Shown here: positions 27,144 through 35,332 of the stretch, piece by piece
Numbering within the stretch: position 1 is the stretch's first letter
Layout of the letters: each line of letters opens with the position of its first letter
Assembly (NCBI GenBank): GCA_021604645.1
Contig: BQJJ01000005.1
Location: forward strand, 186,001-250,000
DNA from: Methyloligella sp.
Lineage (GTDB): Bacteria; Pseudomonadota; Alphaproteobacteria; Rhizobiales; HXMU1428-3
Length of the DNA: 64,000 nt
Reading direction: 5' to 3'
Position numbers and translations under genes: made by a program
The notes under the pieces: generated by a model
What the model was told of the DNA's origin: nothing
The model's database searches: none
What the model saw: only the letters and a program-made list of their open reading frames with translations

Positions 27144-27902
27144 CTACAACTCTATTTTTCCGACCCTTGATGATATGGGCCAGGTGATTGTTTTTGAGGT
27201 CTCTATATCCCCCCATATCTCTTTCAGCTCTTCATGAAATATATTGAAAATTTGCATATTTCCGGCCTCACTAAGAGTTTTCATGGATGACCATGTGTTG
27301 ATATAATCGATGAGTTGATTGAAGTTCCATTCACAGATAATGTTGACCGGTGGCAACACTAACTCATTGAAAGGGAATTCAAATTCTTTATAACCTGTTT
27401 CCACATGCTTGCGATCTGGGGCCCAAAATTTATGAATTTCCTGCCAGTAAAATTTCTGAAATCTTTCATCAGCTGCTTCTCCTTTAATGTTTAAAACACC
27501 ATAGGAGAGCAAAGCCACAATGGCTTGATCAATAGCTATTCTTTTTGCTTCTATATAGAACTTGTTTAAGTCAAACCAATGGGCTGCTTGAGCCGCAACG
27601 ACTAGGCTAGCAGAATTATCTCTAGCTGAGATTTGTTCAGCTGGCTCGCTCTTAAATGTGATGTTTGGATGTGGAGCCGCCTGCTTGATTTGTTCAATGC
27701 TGAGATCTGTAGCCAGCACCTTTTCAAACTGACACACCAGGCAGTGAGAGAATTGCCCTGTGCCACAGCCGACTTCTACGGCTAACTCATTACTTGGGCA
27801 TAAAGATGCCAGGACTTTTGCTAACTCAATTGGATATTTCGGGCGATGCTTTGCATAGTTTTCCGCACCCTGGGAAAATGGATTATCAGCTTCGGTGCTC
27901 AT
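27144..27902 (-). CDS. Class I SAM-dependent methyltransferase
   Basis: 252 aa. NPFSQGAENYAKHRPKYPIELA is the typical N-terminus of the Methyltransf_25/11 'YxxxRPxYP' group. LAVEVGCGTGQFSHCL is the SAM site, followed by VLATDLSIEQIKQA and LVVAAQAAHWFDL. Members are often annotated as trans-aconitate-like methyltransferases, but the substrate cannot be told. It follows the MarR gene by 3 nt and is controlled with it. Confidence 0.85.
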   Translation of the reverse strand: MSTEADNPFSQGAENYAKHRPKYPIELAKVLASLCPSNELAVEVGCGTGQFSHCLVCQFEKVLATDLSIEQIKQAAPHPNITFKSEPAEQISARDNSASLVVAAQAAHWFDLNKFYIEAKRIAIDQAIVALLSYGVLNIKGEAADERFQKFYWQEIHKFWAPDRKHVETGYKEFEFPFNELVLPPVNIICEWNFNQLIDYINTWSSMKTLSEAGNMQIFNIFHEELKEIWGDIETSKTITWPISSRVGKIEL

Positions 27903-27905
27903 TGT

Positions 27906-28400
27906 TTATTTCCCTTTAGTTTGTTTTTTTGATTTTTTAAAAGTCTCATCTATGCGCTTTGAAAAACCTTTTTCTTCAAGAGCGGCCGCTATGATTTCCA
28001 GTTGATTTCTAATAGGAATGGCCAGCTCACTCTCCAACCCTTCAATGGCAGCAAATCTTGCGCGCCAATGTTCTTTTAAGATTTTTATTACGTCATGCCC
28101 CTGGCTTGTAAGTTTGACGATGGATTCTCTTGCGTCCTTTTTCCCTGGCTCTCTAGCGATTAAACCATCTGTTTCCATCAGCCTTATGGTTTGGCTTACA
28201 GCCCCTTGAGTGATTTGCAATTTAGCGGTGATCTCTTTGACAGTTTGCGCATCTTGTTCCGCGAGCGCTCTTAAAACTGGCGTGTATCGTGATTTGATAG
28301 GAACATTTGAACGCCGATAATGGTCTTCTGAGCCTTGGTCGAACAGTTCGCTTAAATGACGAAGCAGTTCTCCGAGGCCAGGTTTTAAAATATTTGTCAT
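27906..28400 (-). CDS. MarR family transcriptional regulator
   Basis: 164 aa winged helix. TVKEITAKLQITQGAVSQTIRLMETDGL is the recognition region, and REPGKKDARESIVKLTSQG the wing with the usual D-x-R. It forms a two-gene operon with the methyltransferase. A 12-bp perfect palindrome 40 bp before its start is the likely operator. Confidence 0.9.
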   Translation of the reverse strand: MTNILKPGLGELLRHLSELFDQGSEDHYRRSNVPIKSRYTPVLRALAEQDAQTVKEITAKLQITQGAVSQTIRLMETDGLIAREPGKKDARESIVKLTSQGHDVIKILKEHWRARFAAIEGLESELAIPIRNQLEIIAAALEEKGFSKRIDETFKKSKKQTKGK

Positions 28401-28439
28401 AACGCTTTTCTTTTATTTTATAGCCTGCTCTAAATATAT

Positions 28440-28451
28440 ATTAGCGCTAAT
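28440..28451. promoter_or_regulatory. Candidate MarR operator (ATTAGCGCTAAT)
   Basis: A perfect 12-bp palindrome upstream of the marR-methyltransferase operon, in the position expected for autoregulation. Confidence 0.6.
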
Positions 28452-28489
28452 GCATTTTCAACAATATTTTTTCTTTAAGCCAGGATGAC

Positions 28490-28519
28490 AAAAAACCACT
28501 GCAATTTCTTGCAGTGGTT
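28490..28519 (-). terminator. Rho-independent terminator
   Basis: An 11-bp perfect stem (28494-28504 with 28509-28519, 4-nt loop) followed on the minus strand by six Ts. It lies downstream of the secreted protein gene at 28551. Confidence 0.88.
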
Positions 28520-28550
28520 GGCATTTAAAACATTCATACAATTCGTGATT

Positions 28551-29357
28551 TTATTTTTGTGGTGGAGCTGTTTGCCCCATGGCTGGATAAAAAACCAATT
28601 TGAACGCGCCATCTTTCGTATCAAAATATTTACCCGCAAACATACCCTGACGAAGGGTTTCCAGACTATCTGCATTAAAATAAATGCGCTCCAAGAGATG
28701 AATTTTACCTTCTTGTTTTTTATTTAAATTATATTGAAACTGAACGCCGCCAGTTTTTTTATTATCTATGAGAGTATAATTCATTTCATATGGATGACTG
28801 TCTAAAGCGTATGTTTGCGAACGCACGCCTTTTGATGTTTCTGGCAACAGCATTGGTCGGATCATTTGGAAGCCTTTTTTAGGAAACAGCGTGTCAGAGA
28901 CGAGGCGTTCATTTCCAAGATTGGCGACTTTTAGATTTCCTTTTTTGTTTGCATCAAAAATAAATTTTAGATCAAATGGGGTGCCATCAACATCTACGAT
29001 GAGCCCAAATTCACCCATCTGCTTTAGGAAAGCAACATTGTTTATTGCAAAGAATAAATAACCCAGTTTTTGCCCTGCACCATCTTTTAATGTTATGTCC
29101 AGATTGGTTGGGTAAGACCGATTTTTGGGAAGAGCTTTGTAATTTAGGTTAAAAGAGTAAGGCTTGCCGTTTTTATCCTTAAACTCAAAATTGATTTTTG
29201 TTTTATCTTCTCCAACATCTGAAAGTTCTAGTTTTTTACTCACATCCACATTTGGCCCTGAGATCTTTAATTCAAAAGGGGCTGTTTCTGCTTTGGCTGT
29301 TGCTGATAATGCAAGTGAGGCTATTAAGGCGGTTAGACTATATTTGAAGGTATTCAC
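28551..29357 (-). CDS. Periplasmic protein of unknown function
   Basis: About 268 aa from a GTG at 29357, which has an AGGGAG ribosome-binding site; the frame is open to 29390. The signal peptide is NTFKYSLTALIASLALSATA with cleavage near AKA-E. The mature part is predicted mostly beta and rich in Lys, with repeated 'DVDGTPFDLKF'-like strands and no Cys. I do not recognise the family. Monocistronic, with a strong terminator. Confidence 0.65.
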   Translation of the reverse strand: MNTFKYSLTALIASLALSATAKAETAPFELKISGPNVDVSKKLELSDVGEDKTKINFEFKDKNGKPYSFNLNYKALPKNRSYPTNLDITLKDGAGQKLGYLFFAINNVAFLKQMGEFGLIVDVDGTPFDLKFIFDANKKGNLKVANLGNERLVSDTLFPKKGFQMIRPMLLPETSKGVRSQTYALDSHPYEMNYTLIDNKKTGGVQFQYNLNKKQEGKIHLLERIYFNADSLETLRQGMFAGKYFDTKDGAFKLVFYPAMGQTAPPQK

Positions 29358-29493
29358 TCTTGTTCTCCCTAAACAGTTCAATAAATACATTCGAATATAT
29401 AAATATATTTAACACTCACAATTCACAAATCTTCACAGGGCTGTGATCGTTTAAAAAGGGGAAAAGAATATAAGTTTGGTATGTTTAAGTGGC

Positions 29494-29554
29494 TTGCCAG
29501 TATTGGCAATAGCTCTAATGCATTGTTAGATAACAATATCTATACATTAGAGCT
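29494..29554. other. Cluster of nested hairpins after the hydratase gene
   Basis: TTGCCA/TGGCAA at 29494-29509. Then a 10-bp stem AGCTCTAATG (29511-29520) with CATTAGAGCT (29545-29554). The latter encloses a second hairpin ATTGTTA-GA-TAACAAT (29522-29537). It is placed directly after the minus-strand stop at 29562, so it may act as a terminator or 3' stabiliser. Confidence 0.5.
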
Positions 29555-29561
29555 TTAATTT

Positions 29562-30611
29562 TTACCGTGGCATTACAAGCCAATAATCCAGATCTAGCAT
29601 CACACTCTCATGGTAGCCATTTTCTGTTTTCCCAGGGAAATTAGCGCAAGGGTGATTTTTAACGGCTATGGTTTTAACTCGCAATGCACCAACATCTTCA
29701 CGACCAGGAATGGCTTCTTTTTCTAAGATTTCTGACCAAGCGTAGATTGTATCACCAGCAAAACACGGGCTTACATGGCGGCCACCATTGATGGCAGCAA
29801 CGTGAAACCCGTTTGCAAGCCCATTGAAAGAGAGAGCTCTTGCCATGGAAATAACATGGCCACCATACATTAGCCGTTTACCAAAGCGACCCTGGCTTTC
29901 TGTGTGATTATTGAAATGAACTTTCGCTGTATTTTGATACAGCCTCGTGGCCATTTGATGCTCAGCTTCTTCAATTGTCATGCCATCAACATGGTCAATT
30001 TTTTCACCGACTTCATAATCGCCCCAGCGATAAGGTGCGCCCGCCAGATCATTATTATATTCAGCTACATTGATTTCAGGTGTTGATTCAGCAAAATGTG
30101 ATGGCTCAACACGCTTTGGTAACTCTGGTACGTCTGCGGTTGGAGCTGGTGAGTTTTCATCTTTTTTGCGCACCATAACCCAGCGCACATAATCCAGAAC
30201 AATTTCACCGATTTGGTTGCGCCCTGTTGAGCGAACATAAACAACACCGGTTTTACCGTTGGAATTTTCTTTCAAACCAATGACTTTTGAGGTGGTAGAT
30301 ACTGTGTCACCTGGATAAACAGGTTGTACAAATTTACAATCTGCATAACCAAGGTTTGCCACAGCATTTAGAGAAATATCCGGTACAGTTTTACCAAACA
30401 CCATATGAAATACCAAGAAATCATCAATTGGAGCCGCTTCATAGCCAATGTCCATAGCAAAGCTATCTGCTGACTGGACAGCAAAGCGCATACCGTAAAG
30501 CGCTGTATATAAAGCAATATCACCTTCTGTGATGGTGCGTGGTGTTGCGTGGTGCAAAACCTGGCCTACAGAGAAATCTTCAAAATAATTACCTGGATTG
30601 GTTTTACTCAT
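29562..30611 (-). CDS. mch: Mesaconyl-CoA hydratase (double MaoC domain)
   Basis: 349 aa with two MaoC-like hotdog domains. The N-terminal one is GNYFEDFSVGQVLHHATPRT to FGKTVPDISLNAVANLGYAD. The C-terminal one is YRWGDYEVGEKIDHVDGMTI to RLMYGGHVISMARALSFNG. This length and layout match the mesaconyl-CoA hydratase of the ethylmalonyl-CoA pathway, which makes beta-methylmalyl-CoA. A CitE/Mcl-like gene 2.1 kb away could act in the next step. It could instead be another (R)-specific enoyl-CoA hydratase, though the fit to Mch is good. Confidence 0.82.
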   Translation of the reverse strand: MSKTNPGNYFEDFSVGQVLHHATPRTITEGDIALYTALYGMRFAVQSADSFAMDIGYEAAPIDDFLVFHMVFGKTVPDISLNAVANLGYADCKFVQPVYPGDTVSTTSKVIGLKENSNGKTGVVYVRSTGRNQIGEIVLDYVRWVMVRKKDENSPAPTADVPELPKRVEPSHFAESTPEINVAEYNNDLAGAPYRWGDYEVGEKIDHVDGMTIEEAEHQMATRLYQNTAKVHFNNHTESQGRFGKRLMYGGHVISMARALSFNGLANGFHVAAINGGRHVSPCFAGDTIYAWSEILEKEAIPGREDVGALRVKTIAVKNHPCANFPGKTENGYHESVMLDLDYWLVMPR

Positions 30612-30720
30612 GCTGTTTGTTCCTTATTCATCTGTATACATCTGCCAATTTCGGCACTAGCGCATTTCTTTAAATTCATCAAAGAGAAGTATGTCTAGAG
30701 CATAGTCCGCCCCTTGTTCT

Positions 30721-30795
30721 ACTCCGGTCAGATTGTGCTTTTGTCTTAAAACGCACAATTTTTCTGATCCCCGTTGAACTCCGGTCGGATTGTGC
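30721..30795 (+). repeat. 18-bp direct repeat pair with an inverted partial copy
   Basis: ACTCCGGTCAGATTGTGC (30721-30738) and the same with one change at 30778-30795. Between them lies GCACAATTTTTCTGA, an inverted partial copy that can pair with the first. It is in the 287-bp gap between mch and the flippase; no gene is visible there. Confidence 0.6.
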
Positions 30796-30898
30796 CCCCA
30801 CTCATAGACAATTGCCAAAAATTAACAAGGATTTTTTTATAGGCTTTTTGTCAAAGAGCTGGAAATTCAAATTATTCTTTTCGAAGAGATGACTCCAA

Positions 30899-32308
30899 TT
30901 AAGACGTGGAGCTTTTAGCTTTTAATATGAATGGGAGTGAGAGGATATTTAGACGGTATTTGATTGCGCTTAAGAGCATAAGCGCCATGAATGCAAAGGA
31001 AATTGCCGTGGCTATTGCTGCCCCTTCAATACCATAGATTGGGATTAAATAGATGTTTAAACAGATATCGAGGATCACAGTCCCAAGGTAGATCACAGCG
31101 CAAGTATATTGTTGCCCTGACATCATTAAAATTCGCTCTCCAGGACCAACCATTGCCCTGAATGCCAATCCTATGGCCAATGGCATGATCACGACTTCAG
31201 CGTTATTAAAGCCCTGACCGAATAATGATAAAATTTCTTCGTGAAGCCCCAGGATAAAAAGGATCATAATCAATGAGGGGAAAAATGTGAGACAAGCTGA
31301 GCGCTGTATTATCGTCTCTAAAGCACCGTGATCTGAGCTTGCATGTGCTTCGGCATATTTTCGGTTAAAGGCAGATCCAATGGCAAAATTCAAAAATGCC
31401 ACCAGAGCCATGATTTTGGTTGCAGCAAAATAGATCCCTGTTTGATCTGGCTCAAGAAAATGACTGATCATAAGAACATCAACATTGAACAATAATAATT
31501 CAAATGATGAAATCATCATCATGGGTAATGCTGCCCAAATCCAAGCTGAAGTTTTATATTTTCGCGATCCTCTTCGCTCGATTTCTGGAATTTTAAAACC
31601 GGTTACAGCAAAGGATAAAATTAAAGTCAGCCAAATTGAAATAACAGCACCTGAAATAGCTACCGTTGCTGAAGCATTAAAGCCTAGCGCTACTAACCCT
31701 ACCAACAAACCCATAATCGCTAAGGGGCGAAACAACGCCCCTGGGGCAAAGGCTCGCACCATCCAGCCATAGCTTCGACCTATACCAGAAATATAATCAG
31801 ACAGAGCAAATGCAGGAAGTGCCAATAATGCAATCATCAACGGGGTTGTATATATGCTAGAAAGGCCACCAAATGTAGAGGCAAGATAAAGCCCTACATA
31901 AAGCAGGCAAGATGCAATGATTGAGGCAATGACAATACTGCAAGCGCTACCCCAAATGGCACCACGCAGCAATTCACTCTCGCCTTGCACCCTATATTCA
32001 GGGATCAAACGCTGGATCAGATTATAAAATCCGAAACTGAGCAACTCACCAGAGATAATAAGACAGGACCAAACAAGTGCAAATAGACCATATTCATACT
32101 TCCCCATCCAACGGGCGAGAAAGATTTGCAGGAGGAAGGTTAGAAACGCGCCAAAAATACGCAGCCCATATACCAGAAGGGCGTTAAATTCTGTATTGAA
32201 TTTTCCATAGAGAAGGTCAGCTGATTTGCGAAATAGATCTTTTTTCATTGTTAACTTTGTATCCATCATCACAAATGCAAAAAGAGCGCTCAGCCCTGTA
32301 AACCTCAT
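30899..32308 (-). CDS. Polysaccharide flippase-like membrane protein (Wzx/MATE superfamily)
   Basis: 469 aa with about 12-14 membrane helices. Near the N-terminus it has FGAFLTFLLQIFLARWMGKYEYGLFALVW, the usual first two helices of oligosaccharide flippases, and PEYRVQGESELLRGAIWGSA after helix 3. It should flip a lipid-linked glycan across the inner membrane. No glycosyltransferase lies beside it, so its glycan is unknown. In-frame starts at residues 1, 14, 15 and 21 cannot be separated; none has a clear ribosome-binding site. Confidence 0.8.
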   Translation of the reverse strand: MRFTGLSALFAFVMMDTKLTMKKDLFRKSADLLYGKFNTEFNALLVYGLRIFGAFLTFLLQIFLARWMGKYEYGLFALVWSCLIISGELLSFGFYNLIQRLIPEYRVQGESELLRGAIWGSACSIVIASIIASCLLYVGLYLASTFGGLSSIYTTPLMIALLALPAFALSDYISGIGRSYGWMVRAFAPGALFRPLAIMGLLVGLVALGFNASATVAISGAVISIWLTLILSFAVTGFKIPEIERRGSRKYKTSAWIWAALPMMMISSFELLLFNVDVLMISHFLEPDQTGIYFAATKIMALVAFLNFAIGSAFNRKYAEAHASSDHGALETIIQRSACLTFFPSLIMILFILGLHEEILSLFGQGFNNAEVVIMPLAIGLAFRAMVGPGERILMMSGQQYTCAVIYLGTVILDICLNIYLIPIYGIEGAAIATAISFAFMALMLLSAIKYRLNILSLPFILKAKSSTS

Positions 32309-32393
32309 TACTATAAGTTAATATTACACATTATCAACAGGCAATAATTAATTGTCTTTATTCATAAAATTTAACTTACAACTACCGCCCACA

Positions 32394-32600
32394 TTACTGA
32401 TCGGATAATTTCATATCAGGCGTATAGTCTTTGCCTTCTATTGTCTTGGTCACAGCTTGGCCGCATAACATGGCTTGTTTATTTTGATCATAGCTATATT
32501 GCGGCGCACCATGGAGTTCCCAACCTTTATTTAGTGCGTCTGTTATTCTATGACAAAAGCTTGCATCATCTGGACCAGTTAAAAATCTATATAATTTCAT
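32394..32600 (-). CDS. DUF1737 domain protein
   Basis: 68 aa. KLYRFLTGPDDASFCHRITD with ALNKGWELHGAPQYSYD is the whole DUF1737 signature, and MLCGQAVTKTIEG follows. Small cytoplasmic protein of unknown function, common in alphaproteobacteria. Confidence 0.85.
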   Translation of the reverse strand: MKLYRFLTGPDDASFCHRITDALNKGWELHGAPQYSYDQNKQAMLCGQAVTKTIEGKDYTPDMKLSDQ

Positions 32601-32659
32601 AGCTTATTCCCCTCAAATCTAACAGTTTTTAGCTTCAATATGATTAAGATTAAGGCTTC

Positions 32660-32701
32660 AAACCCGGCAAGATTGCATGAAAGTCCAATATTGCCGGGTT
32701 T
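32660..32701. terminator. Terminator-like hairpin after the CitE-like gene
   Basis: An 11-bp perfect stem (32660-32670 with 32691-32701) with a 20-nt loop that contains a smaller possible ATTG/CAAT pairing. It lies downstream of the minus-strand gene at 32744; the T tract is short. Confidence 0.55.
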
Positions 32702-32706
32702 TCATA

Positions 32707-32737
32707 TAGTTAGACCAAGTGTTTGTAGTTAGACCAA
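32707..32737 (+). repeat. 12-bp direct repeat with 19-bp period next to a stop codon
   Basis: TAGTTAGACCAA occurs at 32707-32718 and 32726-32737, immediately after the stop of the CitE-like gene. The 19-bp period matches the repeats at 26142-26197, though the sequence is different. Confidence 0.55.
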
Positions 32738-32743
32738 ATATTT

Positions 32744-33631
32744 CTAACTTTGTGCCAGGGCTTCGATTGCTTCAGAGATAGCTACTGTACGTTTGGCCAT
32801 TTCTGCGTGTAGTAATTCAACCATCTTGCCATCAACTGTGATTGCGCCCTTGCCTTGGTTTTCGGGCAATTCAAACGCTTCGATGATTTTTTTAGCCCAT
32901 TCGACAGCCTCAGCAGAGGGGGAGAATATTTCATTACAAGGACCGATTTGACCTGGATGAATTAATGTTTTCCCATCCATACCAAGATCATTGCCTTGTG
33001 CACATTCTGCTTTAAAGCCGTTTTCATCTTTAAAATCGTTGTAAACTCCGTCGACAATATCAATGCCGAATGCGCGGCCAGCAGCAACGCACGTAGATAG
33101 CCAGGCTAACATTGCTTCTCGGCCAGGTTTAATTGCAGCACCAGTTTCTTTTGATAGATCGTTTGTGCCCATAATGAAAACAGCTAAACGATGGCTTTCA
33201 GAGGGGCCATTTTCAGCAATATCCAAGGCTTTAAGCATAGCTAGAGGAGTTTCCATCATCGCCCACAAGTCAATTGATGGATCTGCGCCTAAAGCTTTCA
33301 ACTGATCTCGAACAGATCTGATATCTTCACCACTTGAGACTTTAGGTACCAAAATCGCATTTGGCTTGGCGCTAGCAGCTGCCTTTAAATCTTCTTTAAA
33401 CCATGGAGTATCAAGACCGTTGACCCGGATGATCAATTCTCTTTGGCCATAGCCACCGGCTTGGACAGCGCTTGCAACCTGGTCACGGGCCATATCTTTC
33501 ATATCGGGGGCCACAGCATCTTCCAAATCAAAGATGATGGCATCTGTTGGTAATGATTTCCCTTTTTCTAATGCTCGTTCTTTTGAACCTGGCATATATA
33601 ATACTGAACGACGTGGGCGAATTGTGACCAT
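32744..33631 (-). CDS. CitE-like HpcH/HpaI enzyme: malyl-CoA lyase or (3S)-malyl-CoA thioesterase
   Basis: About 295 aa from the ATG at 33631 (MVTIRPRRSVLYMPGSKERA), which has a GGAG ribosome-binding site; a further ATG at 33643 is possible. PRRSVLYMPGSKERALEK and DAIIFDLEDAVAPDMKDMAR are CitE-family hallmarks, with acidic metal ligands in WAMMETPLAM and GMDGKTLIHPGQI. It looks closer to the Mcl2-type thioesterase/CitE branch than to Mcl1 lyase. With mch nearby, a role in the ethylmalonyl-CoA pathway is likely. Confidence 0.78.
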   Translation of the reverse strand: MVTIRPRRSVLYMPGSKERALEKGKSLPTDAIIFDLEDAVAPDMKDMARDQVASAVQAGGYGQRELIIRVNGLDTPWFKEDLKAAASAKPNAILVPKVSSGEDIRSVRDQLKALGADPSIDLWAMMETPLAMLKALDIAENGPSESHRLAVFIMGTNDLSKETGAAIKPGREAMLAWLSTCVAAGRAFGIDIVDGVYNDFKDENGFKAECAQGNDLGMDGKTLIHPGQIGPCNEIFSPSAEAVEWAKKIIEAFELPENQGKGAITVDGKMVELLHAEMAKRTVAISEAIEALAQS

Positions 33632-33761
33632 TATTTTCTCCATTTTTATGATTTGGCTGCAATTTATCGGGTTATTTATAAAAACGAAAGCCCTATAAAG
33701 TATAGTGATTTAAAAATACACTTATTACCCAAAAACGGATGATTTTTAAAAAGGACTCCCC

Positions 33762-34610
33762 ATGCAAAGCTCCACAAAAGGAACTGTTCTGGCTTTAAGT
33801 TCAGAAGTAGGCGTGGGTGCTGTTGGCCTTTCAATTGCTCGCTTTGTCTTTGCAAGGCAAAGATTGCAAGCCATTTGCCTGCCAACTATCAGCCTTGCTT
33901 CACGACCCGACCTGGGAACAATGGCGGGGCATGCAATTCCGGCAAACGTATTGGACGCTCAATTAAATGCCTTAGCTGGGGATGGTTGGCTTACAAAACT
34001 TAATGGCGTTATGACCGGTTATTTTGCAAGTGAAGAACAAGTTGAAAAAGTTGCGACTTTCTTCAAAAAATTGCGAGAAGAAAATCCATCTGCAACCATA
34101 GTTGTAGATCCTGTTTTGGGAGATTGTGACACCGGGCTTTATGTATCTGAAGAGGTGGCTCAAGCTGTCCGAGATTTACTACTCCCGCTAGCAGATGTTA
34201 TTACGCCGAACCTTTTTGAATTTTCGTGGTTATGCGGTATGCCTCAGTTAAGCTTTGATGACCTTGTCGAGCAAGCTAATGGACTTCATGTACCGGATGT
34301 TGTCGTGACCTCAGCTCATATTGGGTTTTCTACTGAGATACCTTCTTCTAGAGATGCAAGACCACAGGAAAACCAACAGAACTTGATTAAAACCGTTCAC
34401 ATCCATAAAGGCGAAATGGCCATTTTCTCTAGCCCTTTTATTGCTGAAATGCCGAAAGGCACAGGAGATGTTTTTGCCTCCCATCTGTTATCCCGCTTGG
34501 TTCAGGGAGAAGAAATGAAGGCGGCTGTTTGTGGAAGTGTAGAGTTTCTGGAGAGGATTGCAGAAAGGGCCCAAAGGTCTAAAACCATTGAACCCTCAAT
34601 ACTCTTTTAA
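33762..34610 (+). CDS. pdxY: Pyridoxal kinase-like protein (PfkB superfamily)
   Basis: 282 aa. VLALSSEVGVGAVGLSIARF is the substrate-binding start. The middle has GVMTGYFASEEQVEKV and VVDPVLGDCDTGLYV, and DVITPNLFEFSWLCG is the PdxK/PdxY 'TPNxxE' motif. KGTGDVFASHLLSRL is the anion-hole GTGD with the catalytic Asp. It phosphorylates pyridoxal in the B6 salvage pathway. AAAAAGGA lies 6 nt before the ATG. Its stop codon lies at the edge of a family A repeat. Confidence 0.85.
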   Translation: MQSSTKGTVLALSSEVGVGAVGLSIARFVFARQRLQAICLPTISLASRPDLGTMAGHAIPANVLDAQLNALAGDGWLTKLNGVMTGYFASEEQVEKVATFFKKLREENPSATIVVDPVLGDCDTGLYVSEEVAQAVRDLLLPLADVITPNLFEFSWLCGMPQLSFDDLVEQANGLHVPDVVVTSAHIGFSTEIPSSRDARPQENQQNLIKTVHIHKGEMAIFSSPFIAEMPKGTGDVFASHLLSRLVQGEEMKAAVCGSVEFLERIAERAQRSKTIEPSILF

Positions 34611-34730
34611 TGCCCCTTCAGGTTGCCCACTAGCAACCGGGGCGTGATGGTTGCTTACTCTCTCATGGCTATTCTGCCCCTGACTTCTTTGACGCTGTGC
34701 CAAGTGCCCCCAGCCCAAAATGGGCTAGGA
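34607..34730 (+). repeat. Family A copy A2 followed by degenerate family B copy B3
   Basis: A2 (34607-34645) has outer stem GCCCC/GGGGC, TTCA bulge, and inner GGTTGC/GCAACC around CCACTA; here TTAA replaces TTAG and includes the pdxY stop codon. B3 (34659-34730) retains CTCTCATGGCTATTC, GACGCTGTGCCA and hairpin CAGCCC/GGGCT, but has lost the first hairpin and the CTTCTTCGT tail. It lies between convergent genes. Confidence 0.75.
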
Positions 34731-34750
34731 GTCTGTTTAGATAGTGAGGT

Positions 34751-35197
34751 TTAGCCTCTTGATTTTTTGATGAAATAATCAAGTGATAGTGGCCCAGCGC
34801 CATTGACAATGATGGTCAGAAGGGCAACTGCCCATAGTCCATGCAGCACGTAAGAACCTGGGAATACGAAAATCTGGATGACAGCTGTCATGATGAGCAA
34901 ACCAAAAGCTGCAAACCTTGCACCTAGACCAATCCACAATAGAATTGGAAGAATAAGTTCAGCATATGTTGCTTTAAAAGCTAGAATATCGATAAGACCT
35001 TCAGGTAGCGGCAGTCCCTGAAAATAGATATCTTTGAACAATGATTTTGTTTTGCTCAAGATGACATAATTATCATCGACTTTGGTTAGGCCTGAATTAA
35101 AGAAAGTTAGGCCAATGACGAAGCGCGCCAAGGTTGTGTAGATCCAGTTTGGAATGCAACTGAAGATACAGATAAATCTATTTATTAATCCAGTCAT
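34751..35197 (-). CDS. DoxX family membrane protein (bufferin operon)
   Basis: 148 aa with four membrane helices. LARFVIGLTFFNSGLTKVDD is the DoxX start, and ELILPILLWIGLGARFAAFGLL and AVIQIFVFPGSYVLHGLWAV follow. DoxX proteins commonly end bufferin operons (sometimes called BufD). It is 135 bp downstream of the DUF2063 gene. Its role is unproven; a membrane redox or quinone function has been suggested for relatives. Confidence 0.82.
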   Translation of the reverse strand: MTGLINRFICIFSCIPNWIYTTLARFVIGLTFFNSGLTKVDDNYVILSKTKSLFKDIYFQGLPLPEGLIDILAFKATYAELILPILLWIGLGARFAAFGLLIMTAVIQIFVFPGSYVLHGLWAVALLTIIVNGAGPLSLDYFIKKSRG

Positions 35198-35332
35198 TTT
35201 GTCCCCTTAAATGTTTTGAATTTGCTGATCAAATGTCAGCTTGTTGTTGAAACATTTCTCTTTTTTATGAATTTAAAGAAATGCTTTATTCTTAGCTTTG
35301 CGATCCTTTCTTCCTAAAACCGGCAACCACTT

